The notes beneath the pieces are model-generated. The model was not told where the DNA came from. It was given only the letters and a program-made list of their open reading frames with translations, and made no database searches. Positions 1 to 7,796 of a DNA stretch of 64,000 bases are shown piece by piece; position 1 is the stretch's first letter, and each line of letters starts with the position of its first letter. A program made the translations under genes and the position numbers. Source of the DNA: Comamonadaceae bacterium (GTDB lineage: Bacteria; Pseudomonadota; Gammaproteobacteria; Burkholderiales; Burkholderiaceae_C); assembly GCA_947450645.1 (NCBI GenBank), contig CANFWH010000003.1:62001-126000 (forward strand). Direction: 5' to 3'.

Positions 1-1
1 T

Positions 2-616
2 CAGCGCTTTATTCGTCGTTATGGTTTAGGTGCTGTGAAGCCGTTTCCCATGCCATTTGCCAATTTTTTACGCAATGGTTATTTGAAGCGCGGACGCACC
101 TTGGCAGAACTTGCTAAGGTGTGCGGCATTGATGCAAACGCTTTAGAAGAAACCGTCGCAAGCCATAACTGGCAAGCCTTGCAGGGCAGGGATACATTAT
201 TTGGACGCGGCGACACACCTTACAACCGCGTACAAGGTGACAACACGCAGGTCAAAATTAAAAGCAAAGTTGAGATCGAAGTGAAGGGCAAGCGCGTGGA
301 TAGCTTTGTGCCCGAATTTGCGAATCCCTGCATGGCTGCGATTGAGCACGCGCCGTTCTACGCTGTGCGTGTTGTGGCGGGAAGTCTCGGCACATTTGCA
401 GGGTTAGAAACCAACGAACACGCGCAAGTGCTGGATGAGAACCAGTCGCCTATCGAAGGACTCTACGCCGCAGGCAACGACATGGCCAGTGTGATGGGCG
501 GACACTATCCCAGCGGCGGCATTACGCTCGGGCCCGCCATGACCTTTGGTTACATTGCCGCCCACCATATGGCCTCGCAGGCCATATCCAGTATGGCTTC
601 CACAAGACCCATTTAA
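2..616 (+). CDS. FAD-dependent oxidoreductase, 3-oxo-ring dehydrogenase type (5' truncated)
   Basis: The reading frame is open from the window edge, so only the C-terminal 204 residues are present. They carry the signature of the fumarate reductase/3-ketosteroid-dehydrogenase flavoprotein family: a GLYAAGN motif followed by GGxYPSGGITLGPAMTFGY, which closes over the FAD in this family. Members remove or add hydrogen next to a carbonyl or carboxylate. The tail resembles 3-ketosteroid 1-dehydrogenases more than succinate dehydrogenase, but the genes around it are not steroid genes. It is followed after 11 bp by a NIPSNAP gene in an apparent operon ending with a TetR regulator. I infer that it oxidises a cyclic ketone intermediate of the island; the substrate is unknown. 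Confidence 0.85.
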   Translation, partial: QRFIRRYGLGAVKPFPMPFANFLRNGYLKRGRTLAELAKVCGIDANALEETVASHNWQALQGRDTLFGRGDTPYNRVQGDNTQVKIKSKVEIEVKGKRVDSFVPEFANPCMAAIEHAPFYAVRVVAGSLGTFAGLETNEHAQVLDENQSPIEGLYAAGNDMASVMGGHYPSGGITLGPAMTFGYIAAHHMASQAISSMASTRPI

Positions 617-627
617 TAAGGAATCTC

Positions 628-1254
628 ATGTTTTACGAACTCGCCACTATGACCCTGCCGTTTGGCACAGCAGGCCAAGCCGCTACCAACGTGCAAACTT
701 TTTCAAACGCAGCGGATGCCAAGGGCGAGCTGCTCGGTTGTTGGTTTACCGACATCGGTGTGCTCAATCAAATGATCGTGCTGCGCGGCTTTGAAACGCT
801 TGCTGATTTGCACTTTGAGCGCGAACGCACGCAAAAAAGCTTTAGCCCTTTTGGTTGCGCTGAGTTTTATCAATCGCTGGAACAGCACAGCTACCGTGGC
901 TTCCCATGGATGAAGCCCGTGCGCCCAAGCTCGGAGACAGGCGCAGTTGGCCCTGTGTACGAGATTCGCACCTACGGCATCAAACCTGGCGGCGTGCAAC
1001 CCACGATTGATTTGTGGCAAGAATTTGTGCCGCCGCGTGACAAAATTTCGCCTTGCTTAGTGGCCATGGTGGCGCTGGATGGCCCACTGCGCTTTACCAA
1101 CATCTGGGCGTATCCAAGTTTGAATGCGAGAAGCCTCGCACGCGCCGACGCGGTCGCACAAGGCATTTGGCCACCGAAAGGCGGGCCTGCTTTTCTAACC
1201 ACAAACATGGTCTCTACCATCGCCATGCCAACTGCCACCTCACCATTGAAGTAA
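628..1254 (+). CDS. NIPSNAP family protein (two-domain)
   Basis: This 208-residue protein begins with an ATG preceded by an AAGGAA Shine-Dalgarno-like sequence. A second segment beginning near residue 110 (VYEIRTYGIKPGG) is the typical NIPSNAP start, and the first segment (FYELATMTLPFGT) looks like a diverged copy, so it appears to be a tandem ferredoxin-like fold of two halves. No signal peptide is visible. NIPSNAP proteins are small dimeric alpha/beta-barrel proteins often found in catabolic operons, with no settled activity. It lies 11 bp after the flavoprotein and 3 bp before the TIM-barrel gene, so it is surely co-transcribed. Its role in the pathway is unknown. Confidence 0.8.
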   Translation: MFYELATMTLPFGTAGQAATNVQTFSNAADAKGELLGCWFTDIGVLNQMIVLRGFETLADLHFERERTQKSFSPFGCAEFYQSLEQHSYRGFPWMKPVRPSSETGAVGPVYEIRTYGIKPGGVQPTIDLWQEFVPPRDKISPCLVAMVALDGPLRFTNIWAYPSLNARSLARADAVAQGIWPPKGGPAFLTTNMVSTIAMPTATSPLK

Positions 1255-1257
1255 TCC

Positions 1258-2058
1258 ATGTCTCGCCTTCATTCCCTCGCCTATTTGACGGCCTACACCT
1301 GCACGCCACCCGAAATGATTCGCGTGGCAGCCCTTGCTGGTTATGACTTTGTAGGAATGCGCTTGTGGCCCAATGCCCCTGGTGCGCCGCAACAATTCCT
1401 CATCGACAAACCTGATGTATTGCGCGAAACGCTGGCCGCACAAAAGGAGACGGGCGTGGGTGTGTTCGATATTGAAATCATCCGCATTGGCGAAAATTTT
1501 GATCCAAGCTTCTATCGACCATTGCTCGATGCGGGTGCGGCACTGGGCGCACGCGCGGCGCTCGTCGCAGCAGACGATACGAACGAGACGCGCTTAGTGA
1601 ATAGTTACGCGCGGTTGTGCGAATTCATGCGACCTTATGGCATCACGGCCGATTTAGAGTTCATGCCGTGGACAGCAGTCAAGACCGCGAATGATGCGGT
1701 GCGTATCGTGCAATCGGCTGGCAGCCCAAGTAATGCGGGCATCTTGGTGGATGCGCTGCATTTTGGTCGTTCGCACACCACGCTTGCCGACATCCAAGCG
1801 ATTCCGCGCCAGCTCTTACACTACGCGCAAATTTGCGATGCCGAGGCGGGCATACATTTCACAACTGAAGAGCTGATTCACACCGCGCGCGAAGAGCGCT
1901 TACTGCCTGGCGAGGGGACGATTGACGTGCGCGGCATGTTTGACGCACTACCCCGCGATTTACCGATCAGCGTGGAGATCATTCACAAACCGCGTATGGC
2001 CCACATGAATGCGCTAGCGTGGGCGAGTCAATGCTTGCAAGCCAGTCGCAACCTTTAA
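1258..2058 (+). CDS. Sugar phosphate isomerase/epimerase-like TIM-barrel protein
   Basis: The 266-residue protein belongs to the xylose-isomerase-like TIM-barrel (AP endonuclease 2) superfamily. Likely metal ligands appear in the expected order: Glu in DLEFMPW, Asp and His in ILVDALHFGRSH, Gln in AQICDAE, and Glu in SVEIIHKP. This superfamily includes sugar isomerases, hydroxypyruvate isomerase and 3-dehydroshikimate dehydratases. Because a type II dehydroquinase and a shikimate-dehydrogenase-like gene lie in the same island, dehydroshikimate dehydratase activity (giving protocatechuate) is a reasonable inference, but the sequence alone does not settle it. The gene sits 3 bp after the NIPSNAP gene and 9 bp before the TetR gene. 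Confidence 0.8.
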   Translation: MSRLHSLAYLTAYTCTPPEMIRVAALAGYDFVGMRLWPNAPGAPQQFLIDKPDVLRETLAAQKETGVGVFDIEIIRIGENFDPSFYRPLLDAGAALGARAALVAADDTNETRLVNSYARLCEFMRPYGITADLEFMPWTAVKTANDAVRIVQSAGSPSNAGILVDALHFGRSHTTLADIQAIPRQLLHYAQICDAEAGIHFTTEELIHTAREERLLPGEGTIDVRGMFDALPRDLPISVEIIHKPRMAHMNALAWASQCLQASRNL

Positions 2059-2067
2059 AATCTACGC

Positions 2068-2715
2068 ATGGCATCCCGCAAAACCAGCTACGACGCACCC
2101 CGCACCAACGATCCCGCTCGCACCATGAGCGACATCATTGCCGTGGCAACGCAAGAGTTCGCGGATAAAGGCCTCTCAGGCGCACGCATCGACGAAATCG
2201 CAGCGCTCACGCAAACCAGCAAGCGCATGATTTACTACTACTACGGCAGCAAAGAAGGCTTGTATTTGGCTGTGTTGGAAGACGCCTATGCCCGTACTCG
2301 CAGTGCTGAGAGCGGCCTGCATTTGGACGACGTTGAACCCGTTGAAGCGCTCAAAAAACTCGTTAGCTTTTCGATTGATTACAAACTCGCGCATCCAGAA
2401 TTTGTTCGCCTCGTGATGACTGAAAACATCCACCGTGCCGAGTACTTGAAACTATCAAAAACAGCCGTGCACATGAACACGCCAGCCATCGATTTACTGC
2501 AGCGCATCTATGAGCGCGGCGTTACCAGTGGCGACTTTCGCTCAGGGATAGAAGCTTTCGATTTGCACATGGCGATTAGTGCGCTCAGCCTCTACAACGT
2601 CTCCAATCGACCCACCGTTGAGGCTATTTTTAAGCGCGACATCACGGATAAAAAAGAAGTCGATCGTCTGCGCAAAAACAGCATCGAGATGTTGCTGCGG
2701 TTTGTGCGCAAATAG
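2068..2715 (+). CDS. TetR/AcrR family transcriptional regulator
   Basis: This 215-residue protein has the TetR N-terminal helix-turn-helix (about residues 18-65): an IIAVATQEFADKGLSGARID start, followed by TQTSKRMIYYYYGSKEGLY, whose Y-Y-x-x-S/G-K-E-x-L signature is diagnostic. The C-terminal ligand domain resembles that of regulators of aromatic and hydroaromatic catabolism. It is the last gene of the plus-strand operon and converges on the minus-strand operon ending at 2739. I infer that it represses the island in the absence of ligand. A candidate operator is the inverted repeat at 7754-7770, but no binding site is proven. Confidence 0.88.
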   Translation: MASRKTSYDAPRTNDPARTMSDIIAVATQEFADKGLSGARIDEIAALTQTSKRMIYYYYGSKEGLYLAVLEDAYARTRSAESGLHLDDVEPVEALKKLVSFSIDYKLAHPEFVRLVMTENIHRAEYLKLSKTAVHMNTPAIDLLQRIYERGVTSGDFRSGIEAFDLHMAISALSLYNVSNRPTVEAIFKRDITDKKEVDRLRKNSIEMLLRFVRK

Positions 2716-2738
2716 TTTGTGCGAAATAAGCGCTAGAG

Positions 2739-3344
2739 CTATAAATCTGGCGTATAGCGGCGAAGCATATCTTCGCGGGTTTCAGGTACAAACGCGCTGC
2801 CCGTTTGATCACTCATCATCTTGCCAGCCGTTGGCAATGTCTCGCGCGGAACAAGGCTACTCGTATCCCACAGCTTGGAGCGCAAAAACGCTTTCGCGCA
2901 GTGCAAATAAGCCGCTTCCACTGTCACCTTAATCACAGCTTTGGGCACGCGCCGCTCGTCTGCACAGAGCGCAATGTCTTTGGGGTCAAGAGATAAAACA
3001 GCCGTGCCATTCACCCGCAGCGTTTCCTCAAAGCCTGGAATCAAAAACAGCAAGCCCACCTTACCTGTGCGAATGATGTTCTCCAGAGAATCGAGGCGAT
3101 TGTTACCCGGAAAATCAGGAATCAAAACTCGGCCAAGAGCATCCACCTTGATAAACCCAGCCGCACCGCCACGCGGCGAAGCGTCCATGTTGTGCAGGGC
3201 ATCCGATGTGGCTATCAGCGCAAATGGTGAGAGCGCAATGAAACTCTTGCAATGAACATCGAGTGCGGAGATTTGCTTCTTAACCGCCCGCTCGGCTGGC
3301 TGGGCATAGAGCTGTCGCAGAGCTTCTTGCGTGGTGATGTTCAT
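2739..3344 (-). CDS. PPOX-type pyridoxamine 5'-phosphate oxidase family flavoprotein
   Basis: About 201 residues with the FMN-binding split-barrel features of the MSMEG_1061-like branch: DASPRGGAAGFIKV, a PDFPGNNRLDSLENI segment with its FMN-contacting Arg/Asn, and a C-terminal WDTSSLVPRETLPTAGKM block. Such proteins bind FMN or F420, and few have known substrates. The start is an ATG at 3344 that shares its A with the CoA-transferase stop (TGATG), typical of translational coupling; a GTG one codon upstream (3347) is an alternative. It is the last gene of the seven-gene minus-strand operon. Its role may be an accessory oxidoreductase or protection against reactive intermediates, which is speculative. 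Confidence 0.82.
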   Translation of the reverse strand: MNITTQEALRQLYAQPAERAVKKQISALDVHCKSFIALSPFALIATSDALHNMDASPRGGAAGFIKVDALGRVLIPDFPGNNRLDSLENIIRTGKVGLLFLIPGFEETLRVNGTAVLSLDPKDIALCADERRVPKAVIKVTVEAAYLHCAKAFLRSKLWDTSSLVPRETLPTAGKMMSDQTGSAFVPETREDMLRRYTPDL

Positions 3345-4582
3345 CACTTTGAGTATAAAACGCCCTCAGCGCACATCGCATCAATCGTTCCCGCATCAAA
3401 TCCCAAATCAGCGGCAATCTCGCGGTTGTGCTCGCCAAGGGCAGGCGCAGCAAGGCTTGGCGTGGTGTCACAGCCTGAAAAATGGAACGGCAAATTTGGC
3501 ATTTTGATTTTGCCGAGGCGCGGATGGTCTTGTTCCAAAATCATGCCACGAGCCATGATTTGTGGATCGTTCACTACTTCGTCGATGCGCTGCACTTTGG
3601 CGCTGGGCACCTCGGCAGCATCCAGTATGGACAAGCACGCAGCAACGCTGGCTTGCTGACTTACCCAATCGCGTGCTAATTTCAAAATCTCTTGTCGATG
3701 TTCGTTGCGACCATTCAAAGTTTGAAAGCGTTTGTCAGCCGCCAACGCATCGCCGCCAATCAACTTGGCAAAGCGTGCCCACGAATCATCGACCTGCGCG
3801 GCAATCACCAAGTCGCCATCCTTGGCACTGAATACGCCGTACAGCGTGGACGTGGGCAAGTCGTGTCCTGTTTGCACGGGAATCTCTTTGCCATTGGAAA
3901 GCGTATAGCACTGCACCGCGTATTCGTGCATGGACATTAAGCAGTCGTAGAGCGCCATGTCGATGTGCTGGCCTTGCCCTGATTTCACACGACCCAAAAG
4001 CGCCGCGCAAACCGCCGCCACGCCGTGGATACCCGTGTACATATCGCCCAGCGCAATACGCAACATGGGCGGCGCTTCACCAGGGTTTCCGACCATCGCC
4101 ATGATGCCGCTCTTAGCTTCGGCTATCAAGCCAAAGCCCGCACGATGCGACTCGGGGCCTGTGTGTCCGTAAGCCGAAATCGAGCAGTACACGAGCTTTG
4201 GATTTCGCGCCGCTAATGTCTCGTAACCCAGACCCAGCTTGGTCAGCGCACCAGGGCGATAATTTTCGACAAACACATCGGCACTGTCGCAAAGCTTCTC
4301 CATCAAGGCTTTGCCGCGCGGATCTTTCATGTTGACGCACAGACCTTTTTTACCCATGTTTTGCTGCATGAAATAGCCCGACTCCCATTGCCCCTCAAAC
4401 TCGCCTTGCCCCTCTAACTGGTATGGATAGGCGCGTCCCGCGTCGCCCTCTTCAGGGCGCTCGACTTTAATGACCTCCGCGCCCATTGCCGCCAGACACC
4501 TTGATAGATATGGCCCCGCGAGGAAGTGGCTGTAATCGACGACGCGAATGCCAGCTAAAGGAAGTGCTTGTTTCATAGTCAT
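3344..4582 (-). CDS. CaiB/BaiF family CoA-transferase
   Basis: This 412-residue class III CoA-transferase starts with the family opening (LAGIRVVDYSHFLAGPYLSRCLA) and the AEVIKVERPEEGDAGR motif. The catalytic aspartate lies in IALGDMYTGIHG at about residue 177. Class III enzymes move CoA between a thioester donor and a carboxylic acid such as carnitine, oxalate or a dicarboxylate. It overlaps the MaoC gene by 4 bp and the PPOX gene at its stop codon, so the three are translationally coupled. A CoA-transferase beside a MaoC hydratase suggests activation of a carboxylate and hydration of its enoyl-CoA. The substrate is not evident. Confidence 0.92.
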   Translation of the reverse strand: MTMKQALPLAGIRVVDYSHFLAGPYLSRCLAAMGAEVIKVERPEEGDAGRAYPYQLEGQGEFEGQWESGYFMQQNMGKKGLCVNMKDPRGKALMEKLCDSADVFVENYRPGALTKLGLGYETLAARNPKLVYCSISAYGHTGPESHRAGFGLIAEAKSGIMAMVGNPGEAPPMLRIALGDMYTGIHGVAAVCAALLGRVKSGQGQHIDMALYDCLMSMHEYAVQCYTLSNGKEIPVQTGHDLPTSTLYGVFSAKDGDLVIAAQVDDSWARFAKLIGGDALAADKRFQTLNGRNEHRQEILKLARDWVSQQASVAACLSILDAAEVPSAKVQRIDEVVNDPQIMARGMILEQDHPRLGKIKMPNLPFHFSGCDTTPSLAAPALGEHNREIAADLGFDAGTIDAMCAEGVLYSK

Positions 4583-5061
4583 GCGGGTGTCCTTGGAATC
4601 ATCAATCGATGCTCACCCTTGTGCACCACTTGCCCATCTTGGTTAATTAACTCGGACAGCAAAATCACAATGCCCCACTGCGGTTTGCTCTTGGAGGCAC
4701 GCAGTCCCGAGACCGTGAACTTGACGTGAAGCACATCGTTAATTTTGATCGGCAACAAAAAGTCCCACGTCCAACCCAGCGACATACCTGGCAAAAAACG
4801 ATAGTCGGCCTGGGTCTTCAAACCATCCGCAATCGAGAGGCCAAACAGTCCATGCGCCACGCGGCAACCGAAGTGCGAAGCATTGGCATAGGCTTCATCG
4901 ACGTGTACAGGTGTGAAGTCGCCCGTGAGCTCGGCATAGGCATCAATGCGTGCGCCAGTGACCGTGTAGCTGGGCGTAATGCACACGTCGCCATCTTTGG
5001 CGTCATCCCAGTATTTGTCTGTGGGGCGAATGTCGCCTGATTGTTTGGTGAAGTTAGTCAT
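4579..5061 (-). CDS. MaoC-like (R)-specific enoyl-CoA hydratase/dehydratase
   Basis: The hot-dog-fold protein of about 160 residues contains a MaoC hydratase catalytic segment: TGDFTPVHVDEAYANAS (Asp and His of the D-x(4)-H motif), followed by RVAHGLFGLSIADGL. I chose the ATG at 5061, because an upstream in-frame start would run about 117 bases into the shikimate-dehydrogenase-like gene and adds sequence with no family resemblance. With this start the gene begins one base after the preceding stop codon, and it overlaps the CoA-transferase by 4 bp. It probably hydrates an enoyl-CoA made after the CoA-transferase step. This is inferred from family and context. Confidence 0.88.
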   Translation of the reverse strand: MTNFTKQSGDIRPTDKYWDDAKDGDVCITPSYTVTGARIDAYAELTGDFTPVHVDEAYANASHFGCRVAHGLFGLSIADGLKTQADYRFLPGMSLGWTWDFLLPIKINDVLHVKFTVSGLRASKSKPQWGIVILLSELINQDGQVVHKGEHRLMIPRTPA

Positions 5062-5062
5062 A

Positions 5063-5905
5063 TCAGTATTGCAGCTTCGCCACAGCGCGCAAGTTCTCAG
5101 CGGTCGTGGTCGGAAAGCCAAAGAATTCAAGGTACGCGGGGATTTGTTCGTAGAGCATGTCGGTGCCAATTTGCACACGGCAACCGCGGTCTTTGGCAGC
5201 TTGCAAAAAAGCGGTCATTTCAGTTTTCATCACCACCTCGCCCACAAACGTGGTGGGCGCAATACGATCCACATCCATCGGTAGCGGGTCGCCCTTTTCC
5301 ATGCCCATGGGTGTGGCGTTCACGACCAAATCAAAACCTGCGGGATCGTTCGATCCTGTTTCCACTTTGAGCGCAGGATAGTTGTCGCGCAGACGCGAGG
5401 CAAGGCCTTCCATGGATGCCGTGCTCATATCAAATAGTGCAATGCGTGCGATCCCCGCTTTAGCCAGTGACGCAGCGATCGCGCAGCCCACGCCGCCACA
5501 GCCCACCACCAAGCAGGACGTGCCTTGTAGAGCATGACCCTTGCGCAAGACCCCGCGTACAAAGCCTTCGCCGTCGAACATATCACCGACCAATTTGCCA
5601 TTCACGCGCTTTACAGCGTTGCAAGCACCCGCTACTTTGACCGTAGGTGATGCTTCGTCGAGCATGGCAACCGTCGTCACTTTGTGCGGCATGGTGATGA
5701 GCGCACCTGCGACGTTTTCCATCGTAAAAATCGTTGGCAAAAACGCAGCATAGTCTTCTGCTTTGACGCCCATCGGCACAACAACGGCATCAATACCTGC
5801 TTGCTCGAAATAGGGGTTGTAAATCATCGGCGCTTTAAAGCTGTGTGTGGGGTAGCCGATATGCGGCACAAGCTGCGTACTGCCTTTGATGAGGGGGAAT
5901 GCCAT
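5063..5905 (-). CDS. Shikimate dehydrogenase-like NAD(P)-dependent oxidoreductase
   Basis: The 280-residue protein has the two-domain AroE architecture. The substrate domain shows GYPTHSFKAPMIYN (canonical S-x-S-P-x-x-H/Y-N) and ITMPHK with the catalytic lysine near residue 73. The aspartate partner is in GDMFDGEGF. The nucleotide domain has GCGGVGCAIA, and NATPMGM and TDMLYEQ are present near the C terminus. The second substrate serine is replaced by Ala (SFKAP), and the usual N-T-D before GF is changed to F-D-G. Those changes and the operon partners suggest a catabolic quinate/shikimate dehydrogenase-like enzyme or a related substrate rather than biosynthetic aroE. It abuts the VOC gene with no spacer. 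Confidence 0.87.
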   Translation of the reverse strand: MAFPLIKGSTQLVPHIGYPTHSFKAPMIYNPYFEQAGIDAVVVPMGVKAEDYAAFLPTIFTMENVAGALITMPHKVTTVAMLDEASPTVKVAGACNAVKRVNGKLVGDMFDGEGFVRGVLRKGHALQGTSCLVVGCGGVGCAIAASLAKAGIARIALFDMSTASMEGLASRLRDNYPALKVETGSNDPAGFDLVVNATPMGMEKGDPLPMDVDRIAPTTFVGEVVMKTEMTAFLQAAKDRGCRVQIGTDMLYEQIPAYLEFFGFPTTTAENLRAVAKLQY

Positions 5906-6328
5906 TTATTTTTTCCTTGGGTTAATAGCGAGTGCATCTGCGACAGTAGATGCGGGACTGGCTTGCATCAACTCAATCGCCAAGCCATCGGGTAATTGCA
6001 ACCAACCACGTCCTTGCGGAAGTTGACGGACGCCAAATTTTTCAGCACGAGAGAGTGATTCCTCTAAGTCCTCACACATGATACCAAGGTGTGCGAGCCA
6101 GCCCGAATCGTTCGATGGCGTAGCCGCGTGGTCAGGTGCATGCATCAGCTGCACGCCGCCAATCGTCCAATACTGAAGCGGCTCATTCGCGTCTGAGCCA
6201 TCGCTCACATCGACTTGGCGAACGTCCATGTCCAGCACGTCGTAAAAAAACTTCATGTGCCAACGAATGTCTTTGACGCGGATGGCAACGTGCTCGACAT
6301 ACGCCTTGGAAGATTTTTGAGTGTTCAT
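5906..6328 (-). CDS. VOC (glyoxalase/dioxygenase superfamily) protein
   Basis: A 140-residue vicinal-oxygen-chelate protein of one module: it opens with VEHVAIRVKDIRWHMKFFYDVL and has the later WLAHLGIMCEDL and AIELMQ segments that supply His and Glu metal ligands (His near 16 and 98, Glu near 121). The small size fits a glyoxalase-, epimerase- or isomerase-like metalloenzyme. Some 3-dehydroshikimate dehydratases carry a VOC domain fused to a TIM barrel, so a separate VOC partner for the TIM-barrel protein at 1258-2058 is conceivable but unproven. It overlaps the ketopantoate-reductase-like gene by 4 bp and abuts the shikimate-dehydrogenase-like gene. Confidence 0.85.
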   Translation of the reverse strand: MNTQKSSKAYVEHVAIRVKDIRWHMKFFYDVLDMDVRQVDVSDGSDANEPLQYWTIGGVQLMHAPDHAATPSNDSGWLAHLGIMCEDLEESLSRAEKFGVRQLPQGRGWLQLPDGLAIELMQASPASTVADALAINPRKK

Positions 6329-7272
6329 TGCGGGAGTCCTCGCTCAATGCCTTTGATCAGTGCGACTAGCGTTTCATTCACGGGCGTGGGCACGCCAAGG
6401 CGCTTGCCCTCGCGCACGACTGCGCCGTTGATGTAGTCGATTTCAGTGACGGAATTTTTTTCTAAACTTTGCAGCATCGATGCTTTAAATTCGAATGGCA
6501 ATCCCGCGCCAGCCTTTATCCATGAGGCTTTCGGGTCGGTGGTGCTAATCTCAATGCCCTTGGCTCTTGCGACTTGCATCGCCTCCAACACCGCTGCGCA
6601 GGCGGTCGCCTCCAACTCAGGCACTTGGTACATCAAACCGTACACGAGGCGCGTGATGCCAGTGATTGCGCCCGTCGCTACATTGACCAAAATCTTGTCC
6701 CACATCGCGCCCATGATGTTGCCACTCACCGTGGTAAGCAAACCCGCATCGTTAAAGGCTTTGCCGATGGCTGTTACGCGCGGCGTAATCCGCCCATCTA
6801 GCTCACCAATGATGGTTTCTTTGCCCTTAGTGCCAATCGTCACCACGCCAGGCATAGTCATCAAACCACCGCAATAGGTTTTGCCTGCCAGTACGCGCTC
6901 TTTGCCCACGATGCTGGCGATGAGTTCTTCGTGCCCGAGTCCGTTTTGCAGTGACATCGCTAGCGTGTTTTCGCCGACCCAAGGTAGCGCAGAGCGCACC
7001 ACGGCATCGGTGTCTTTGGACTTAACGAGCACAATGATGAGATCAAACGGAGTTGGCTGAACAGGCTGGGAAGCCACATCTGGTATGGTTTGAAGCAGTA
7101 CCGTTCGCGACGTTCCTGCTTCGCCACCATCGTTCAAGGTAAGGCCATTGCGATTGACTGCATCGCAAAAATTGGCATTGCGATTGACGAGTACAACTTC
7201 ATTGCCTACTTCCGCCAGCAAGCCACCGATAGCACAACCCAGCGAACCTGCGCCAAGAATTGCAATCTTCAT
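6325..7272 (-). CDS. Ketopantoate reductase (ApbA/PanE) family oxidoreductase
   Basis: This 315-residue protein has an N-terminal Rossmann GAGSLGCAIGGLLAEVG motif, a VKSKDTDAV segment with the conserved catalytic lysine (near residue 89), the LQNGLGHEE motif and a C-terminal helical domain with the NGAVVREGKRLGVPTPVN signature. PanE-type enzymes reduce 2-oxo acids such as ketopantoate with NADPH, but many paralogues sit in catabolic operons with other 2-oxoacid or hydroxyacid substrates. No pantothenate genes are nearby, so I do not name it panE. It starts 12 bp after the aroQ-type gene and overlaps the VOC gene by 4 bp. A second family member is at 61038-62036. Confidence 0.87.
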   Translation of the reverse strand: MKIAILGAGSLGCAIGGLLAEVGNEVVLVNRNANFCDAVNRNGLTLNDGGEAGTSRTVLLQTIPDVASQPVQPTPFDLIIVLVKSKDTDAVVRSALPWVGENTLAMSLQNGLGHEELIASIVGKERVLAGKTYCGGLMTMPGVVTIGTKGKETIIGELDGRITPRVTAIGKAFNDAGLLTTVSGNIMGAMWDKILVNVATGAITGITRLVYGLMYQVPELEATACAAVLEAMQVARAKGIEISTTDPKASWIKAGAGLPFEFKASMLQSLEKNSVTEIDYINGAVVREGKRLGVPTPVNETLVALIKGIERGLPQ

Positions 7273-7284
7273 CGCGACTTCGCT

Positions 7285-7722
7285 TTAAGCTTTGATAGAC
7301 GACACTGCCGCTCTGAGTGCCAGCAAATAACCATCGACACCAAAGCCCGCAATCTGGCCTTTGGCAAGCTCAGCAATCACCGAGTGGTGACGAAACGCTT
7401 CGCGAGCATGGATGTTGCTCATGTGGACTTCGTAAATCGGGCACTTCAAAATGGCCAACGCATCGCGAATGCCATAACTATAGTGAGTCCAAGCACCCGC
7501 GTTAATCAGTACAGCCTTCGTGCCATCACCATGCGCGGCGTGAATTTTTTCCGCCATCGCACCCTCAAAATTAGTTTGAAAGCACTCGACCTCAGCACCG
7601 AGCTCAGCACCCAATGCTTTGACTTGACTGTCAATTTCAGCCAGCGTGATGGTGCCGTATTGCGCAGGATCGCGCTTACCAAACATATTCAAATTGATAC
7701 CGTTGAGCACTAAAACTTTCAT
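7285..7722 (-). CDS. aroQ: Type II 3-dehydroquinate dehydratase
   Basis: The 145-residue protein matches the flavodoxin-like type II dehydroquinase in length and motifs: NGINLNMFGKRDP (Asn and Arg), the catalytic Tyr in QYGTITL, QTNFEGAMAEKIH, THYSYGIRDAL, EVHMSNIHAREAFRHHS with the general-acid His, and GFGVDGYLLAL at the end. It interconverts 3-dehydroquinate and 3-dehydroshikimate. The usual INPGA loop reads INAGA (Pro to Ala), and NGPNLN reads NGINLN, so it is a diverged copy. As first gene of a catabolic operon divergent from a TRAP transporter, it is more likely a catabolic quinate-pathway enzyme than the housekeeping one. An AAGGG Shine-Dalgarno-like stretch precedes the start. Confidence 0.92.
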   Translation of the reverse strand: MKVLVLNGINLNMFGKRDPAQYGTITLAEIDSQVKALGAELGAEVECFQTNFEGAMAEKIHAAHGDGTKAVLINAGAWTHYSYGIRDALAILKCPIYEVHMSNIHAREAFRHHSVIAELAKGQIAGFGVDGYLLALRAAVSSIKA

Positions 7723-7753
7723 GGTTTTCCCTTATATTTAAAAATGAACTACT

Positions 7754-7770
7754 TGGTACATAATATACCA
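7754..7770. promoter_or_regulatory. Inverted repeat, candidate operator between aroQ and the TRAP genes
   Basis: TGGTA-N7-TACCA is a perfect 5-bp dyad with a 7-bp centre, in the 74-bp space between divergent operons. It overlaps the predicted -10 of the aroQ operon, and a weaker plus-strand -10-like TAATAT also falls within it. One bound regulator could therefore control both directions. The TetR protein at 2068 is the obvious local candidate, but this is inference. Confidence 0.5.
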
Positions 7771-7790
7771 CCTTAAAAAAATAAAGTGAA
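7762..7790 (-). promoter_or_regulatory. Predicted sigma70-type promoter of the aroQ operon
   Basis: Reading the minus strand, TTCACT (7790-7785) and TATATT (7767-7762) are separated by 17 bp, giving four of six and five of six matches to the consensus. The expected start is near 7755, about 33 bases before the aroQ ATG at 7722. The -10 lies inside the inverted repeat at 7754-7770. Confidence 0.5.
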
Positions 7791-7796
7791 TTTTCT

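Noticed and set aside
2-616. Annotation as a steroid 3-ketosteroid dehydrogenase gene (kstD).
   Set aside because: The C-terminal motif is similar, but there are no steroid genes nearby and the N-terminal part is outside the window.
6325-7272. Naming this gene or 61038-62036 panE for pantothenate synthesis.
   Set aside because: The family is broad, both genes are in catabolic surroundings, and no pantothenate genes are present.
7090-7713. Plus-strand open frame of 207 codons across the ketopantoate-reductase-like and aroQ genes.
   Set aside because: It is antisense to two genes with clear motifs, and no protein family is recognisable.
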